Assembly: GCF_049999945.1 (NCBI RefSeq)
Contig: NZ_JBLYUB010000003.1
Coordinates: forward strand, 248,001 to 312,000
Length of the DNA: 64,000 nucleotides
Direction: 5' to 3'
DNA from: Planosporangium spinosum
Lineage (GTDB): Bacteria > Actinomycetota > Actinomycetes > Mycobacteriales > Micromonosporaceae
Below the pieces are notes generated by a model. It saw only the letters and a program-made list of their open reading frames with translations. It was not told the origin of the DNA and did not search any database. The translations under genes and the position numbers were made by a program. Positions 62,577 through 64,000 of the stretch are shown piece after piece; the first letter of the stretch is position 1; the number at the start of each line of letters is the position of its first letter.

Positions 62577-63206
62577 ATGAACGAACGTTCTCTCGCGGCC
62601 ACGACGGCCCTGATCGGAGATCCCGGGCGCCGCAACGAGGTGGCGATCCTGAACGCCGCGCTCACGGCCTTCGGCGAGAAGGGCTTCTACGGCGCGTCGA
62701 TGCGCGACGTCGCCCGCGGCGCGAACACCAGCCTGTCCAACCTCTACAACTACTTCCCGTCGAAGGGCCGCCTGCTCGGCGCGTTGCTGCGCTGGGCCAA
62801 CGACGAACTGTTGGCACGCACGCGCGCCGCCGTCGAGAACGCCGGAGCCGACCCGGTCGCGCGACTACGGGAGGCGGTCAGGGCGTACGTCGGCTTCGTG
62901 GTGGACCACCAGGCGGCCGCGCTCGTGGCGATCAGCGAGATCCGGTACCTGGAGGGGGAGGAGCGCGACCAGGTCGTCCACGCCCGGGACAATACGCAGG
63001 CCATCTTCAGTACGCTCGTGGCGGAGGGGGTCGCGGCGGGCGAGTTCGCCACGCCGTACCCCGAGGATGCCGCGCGCAGCATCGTCGCGATGTGTTCGGC
63101 GATCTCCACCTGGTATCGCGAGGGTGGGCGCCTGTCCAAGGAGGCGCTCGGGGAGCGGCACGCCCGGTACGCGCTCGCGCTTCTCGAATCGCGCCGTCTC
63201 GCCTGA
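62577..63206 (+). CDS. TetR-family regulator
   Basis: A 209-residue repressor. The helix-turn-helix occupies residues about 20-65: EVAILNAALTAFGEKGFYGASMRDVARGANTSLSNLYNYFPSKG, given here as landmarks AFGEKGFYGASMRDVA and SLSNLYNYFPSKG. The C-terminal ligand domain begins NDELLARTRAAV. It is divergent from the acyl-CoA operon with 86 bases between starts. A copy of the operator lies over its own first codons. The likely inducer is an acyl-CoA or the free acid of the pathway. Confidence 0.92.
   Translation: MNERSLAATTALIGDPGRRNEVAILNAALTAFGEKGFYGASMRDVARGANTSLSNLYNYFPSKGRLLGALLRWANDELLARTRAAVENAGADPVARLREAVRAYVGFVVDHQAAALVAISEIRYLEGEERDQVVHARDNTQAIFSTLVAEGVAAGEFATPYPEDAARSIVAMCSAISTWYREGGRLSKEALGERHARYALALLESRRLA
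62579..62594. promoter_or_regulatory. TetR-type operator, copy 2, over the regulator's first codons
   Basis: GAACGAACGTTCTCTC covers codons 1-6 of the TetR gene; the core GAACGTTC is perfect but two outer pairs are lost. Placement would block initiation or leaderless translation, giving autoregulation. Confidence 0.5.
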
Positions 63207-63250
63207 TCGGCTCTTCCGCTGCCGGTGGCCGCCGCCGGCAGCGGCCGGCG

Positions 63251-63277
63251 GCCATGTCGGCCATGTCGGCCATGTCG
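63251..63277. repeat. Three tandem copies of GCCATGTCG
   Basis: The 9-base unit GCCATGTCG repeats exactly three times between the TetR and transporter genes. It holds no gene I can support and is too short to call a functional element. Confidence 0.6.
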
Positions 63278-63352
63278 TTGAGGTTCCGGGAGCCGGCGGT
63301 CGAATTGCTCATTCGTGAGTCTTGCCACTGGCGGTGAGTGCGCCTAGCTTAT

Positions 63353-63364
63353 GAACGATCGTTC
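63353..63364. promoter_or_regulatory. TetR-type operator, copy 3, before the transporter
   Basis: GAACGATCGTTC is a perfect 12-bp palindrome 39 bases before the transporter start. It shares GAACG/CGTTC arms with the two copies near the regulator, putting the transporter in the same regulon. Confidence 0.6.
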
Positions 63365-63403
63365 GTACGTAGCCGCGCAGGTGCGGTGTCGGAGGTAGCT
63401 CAC

Positions 63404-64000
63404 ATGCGTGTGGATCAAGGCGCCCCGCCGAGGATGGGACGGCTCGCGGGTGCCGCGGTGCTGGCGACCGCCCTGGAGTGGTTCGACTTCCTCATCTACT
63501 CGACGGCGGCGGCGCTCGTCCTCGGCCCGCTTTTCTTCCCGAAGTTCAGCGGGGTCGCGGGCACGCTCGCCTCCTTCGCCACCTTCGCCGTCGGATTCTT
63601 TGCCCGCCCACTCGGCGGCATCATCGCCGGGCACGTCGGTGACCGTTTCGGGCGCAAGCCGCCGCTGGTCGGCGCCATGGTCGTGATGGGCGTGGCGACG
63701 TTCGGCGTCGGTGCGCTGCCGACCTACGCGCAGATCGGAAACTGGGCGCCGATCCTGCTGGTCATCATGCGGCTCATCCAGGGACTGGGCGTGGGTGCGC
63801 AATGGGGCGGCGCCGCGCTGCTGCTCACCGAGCACTCGCCGGTCGAGCGGCGTGGCTTCTACGGCAGCCTCATCCAGACCGGCGCCATCTTCGGCTCGGT
63901 GGCGGGCACCGGAGTCTTCCTCCTGCTCACCTCGGTGCTGTCGAGCAAGCAGTTCGACAGCTGGGGCTGGCGGATCCCCTTCCTCGCCGGGCTGCTGCTG
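63404..64000 (+). CDS. Metabolite:H+ symporter (MHS-type MFS), 3' end cut by the window edge
   Basis: The first 199 residues of a transporter like ShiA, KgtP and ProP. LEWFDFLIYSTAAALVLGPLFFP is helix 1 with the family EWFDF motif, GHVGDRFGRKPPL the loop after helix 2, and RLIQGLGVGAQWGGAALLLTEHSP the helix 4 signature. GGAGG lies before ATG 63404. With a shared operator, it probably imports the acid that the acyl-CoA operon breaks down (a dicarboxylic or aromatic acid by family habit). Confidence 0.9.
   Translation, partial: MRVDQGAPPRMGRLAGAAVLATALEWFDFLIYSTAAALVLGPLFFPKFSGVAGTLASFATFAVGFFARPLGGIIAGHVGDRFGRKPPLVGAMVVMGVATFGVGALPTYAQIGNWAPILLVIMRLIQGLGVGAQWGGAALLLTEHSPVERRGFYGSLIQTGAIFGSVAGTGVFLLLTSVLSSKQFDSWGWRIPFLAGLLL

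Noticed and set aside
63251..63277. Tandem GCCATGTCG triplet as a CRISPR or regulatory array
   Set aside because: Units are contiguous, only nine bases and three copies, without spacers; slippage in GC-rich DNA explains it.

Overview
This is very GC-rich DNA, with G/C in nearly every third codon position, GTG and TTG starts, probable leaderless starts, an F420-type oxidoreductase, a SAM-IV riboswitch and a cysteine-type leader peptide. Together these point to an actinomycete chromosome; a Micromonospora- or Streptomyces-like lineage is my best guess, but the genus cannot be fixed from the sequence. I saw no rRNA, tRNA, CRISPR array, insertion sequence or prophage. About 50 genes are supported.

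Layout. 0-7 kb: start of a urease gene (ureA), then an operon running leftward: DeoR regulator, APC permease, GlpK-like kinase, GlpA-like FAD/[2Fe-2S] dehydrogenase, second FAD oxidoreductase. 7-18 kb: single central-metabolism and membrane genes on the minus strand (fumC, a zwf-like gene, DUF421 protein, type II NADH dehydrogenase, trpS, beta-helix protein), then a FUSC-type protein and an AI-2E-family protein. 19-21 kb: SAM-IV riboswitch, class V aminotransferase, leader peptide with no sulfur gene behind it, tiny membrane protein.

21-41 kb is the most striking part. One operon carries larE-larB-larC-gnd (synthesis of the nickel-pincer cofactor plus 6-phosphogluconate dehydrogenase). A second carries uxaC, an uxuB-type reductase, a gluconokinase, a cytidylate-kinase-like gene, uidA and uidB. 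A larA-type nickel epimerase is transcribed away from uxaC. Read together, these spell a route that I infer but cannot prove: glucuronide to glucuronate (UidA), fructuronate (UxaC), mannonate (UxuB-like), gluconate (LarA-type C2 epimerase, in place of mannonate dehydratase), 6-phosphogluconate (GntK), ribulose 5-phosphate (Gnd). An SMP-30 lactonase, a sugar porter and a cation diffusion facilitator follow. At 41-48 kb a GH65 phosphorylase, beta-phosphoglucomutase, phosphoketolase and acetate kinase operon could take the pentose phosphates on to acetyl phosphate, acetate and ATP.

48-54 kb: gene debris (fragments of otsB and of a second GH65 gene in opposite orientations), a MarR gene with a perfect 20-bp palindrome and a frameshifted 14-TM drug transporter, then a universal stress protein, a second MarR and an MFS transporter fused to a universal stress domain, closed by a 26-bp palindromic terminator. 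54-64 kb: an eight-gene acyl-CoA operon (acyl-CoA dehydrogenase, MaoC-SCP2 protein, hydrolase, CoA ligase, thiolase, class III CoA transferase, CitE-type lyase, MaoC hydratase) facing a TetR regulator. The last three resemble the mesaconyl-CoA enzymes Mct, Mcl and Mch. A TetR-type operator sequence recurs before this operon, at the regulator start and before a truncated MHS-type transporter at the right edge.
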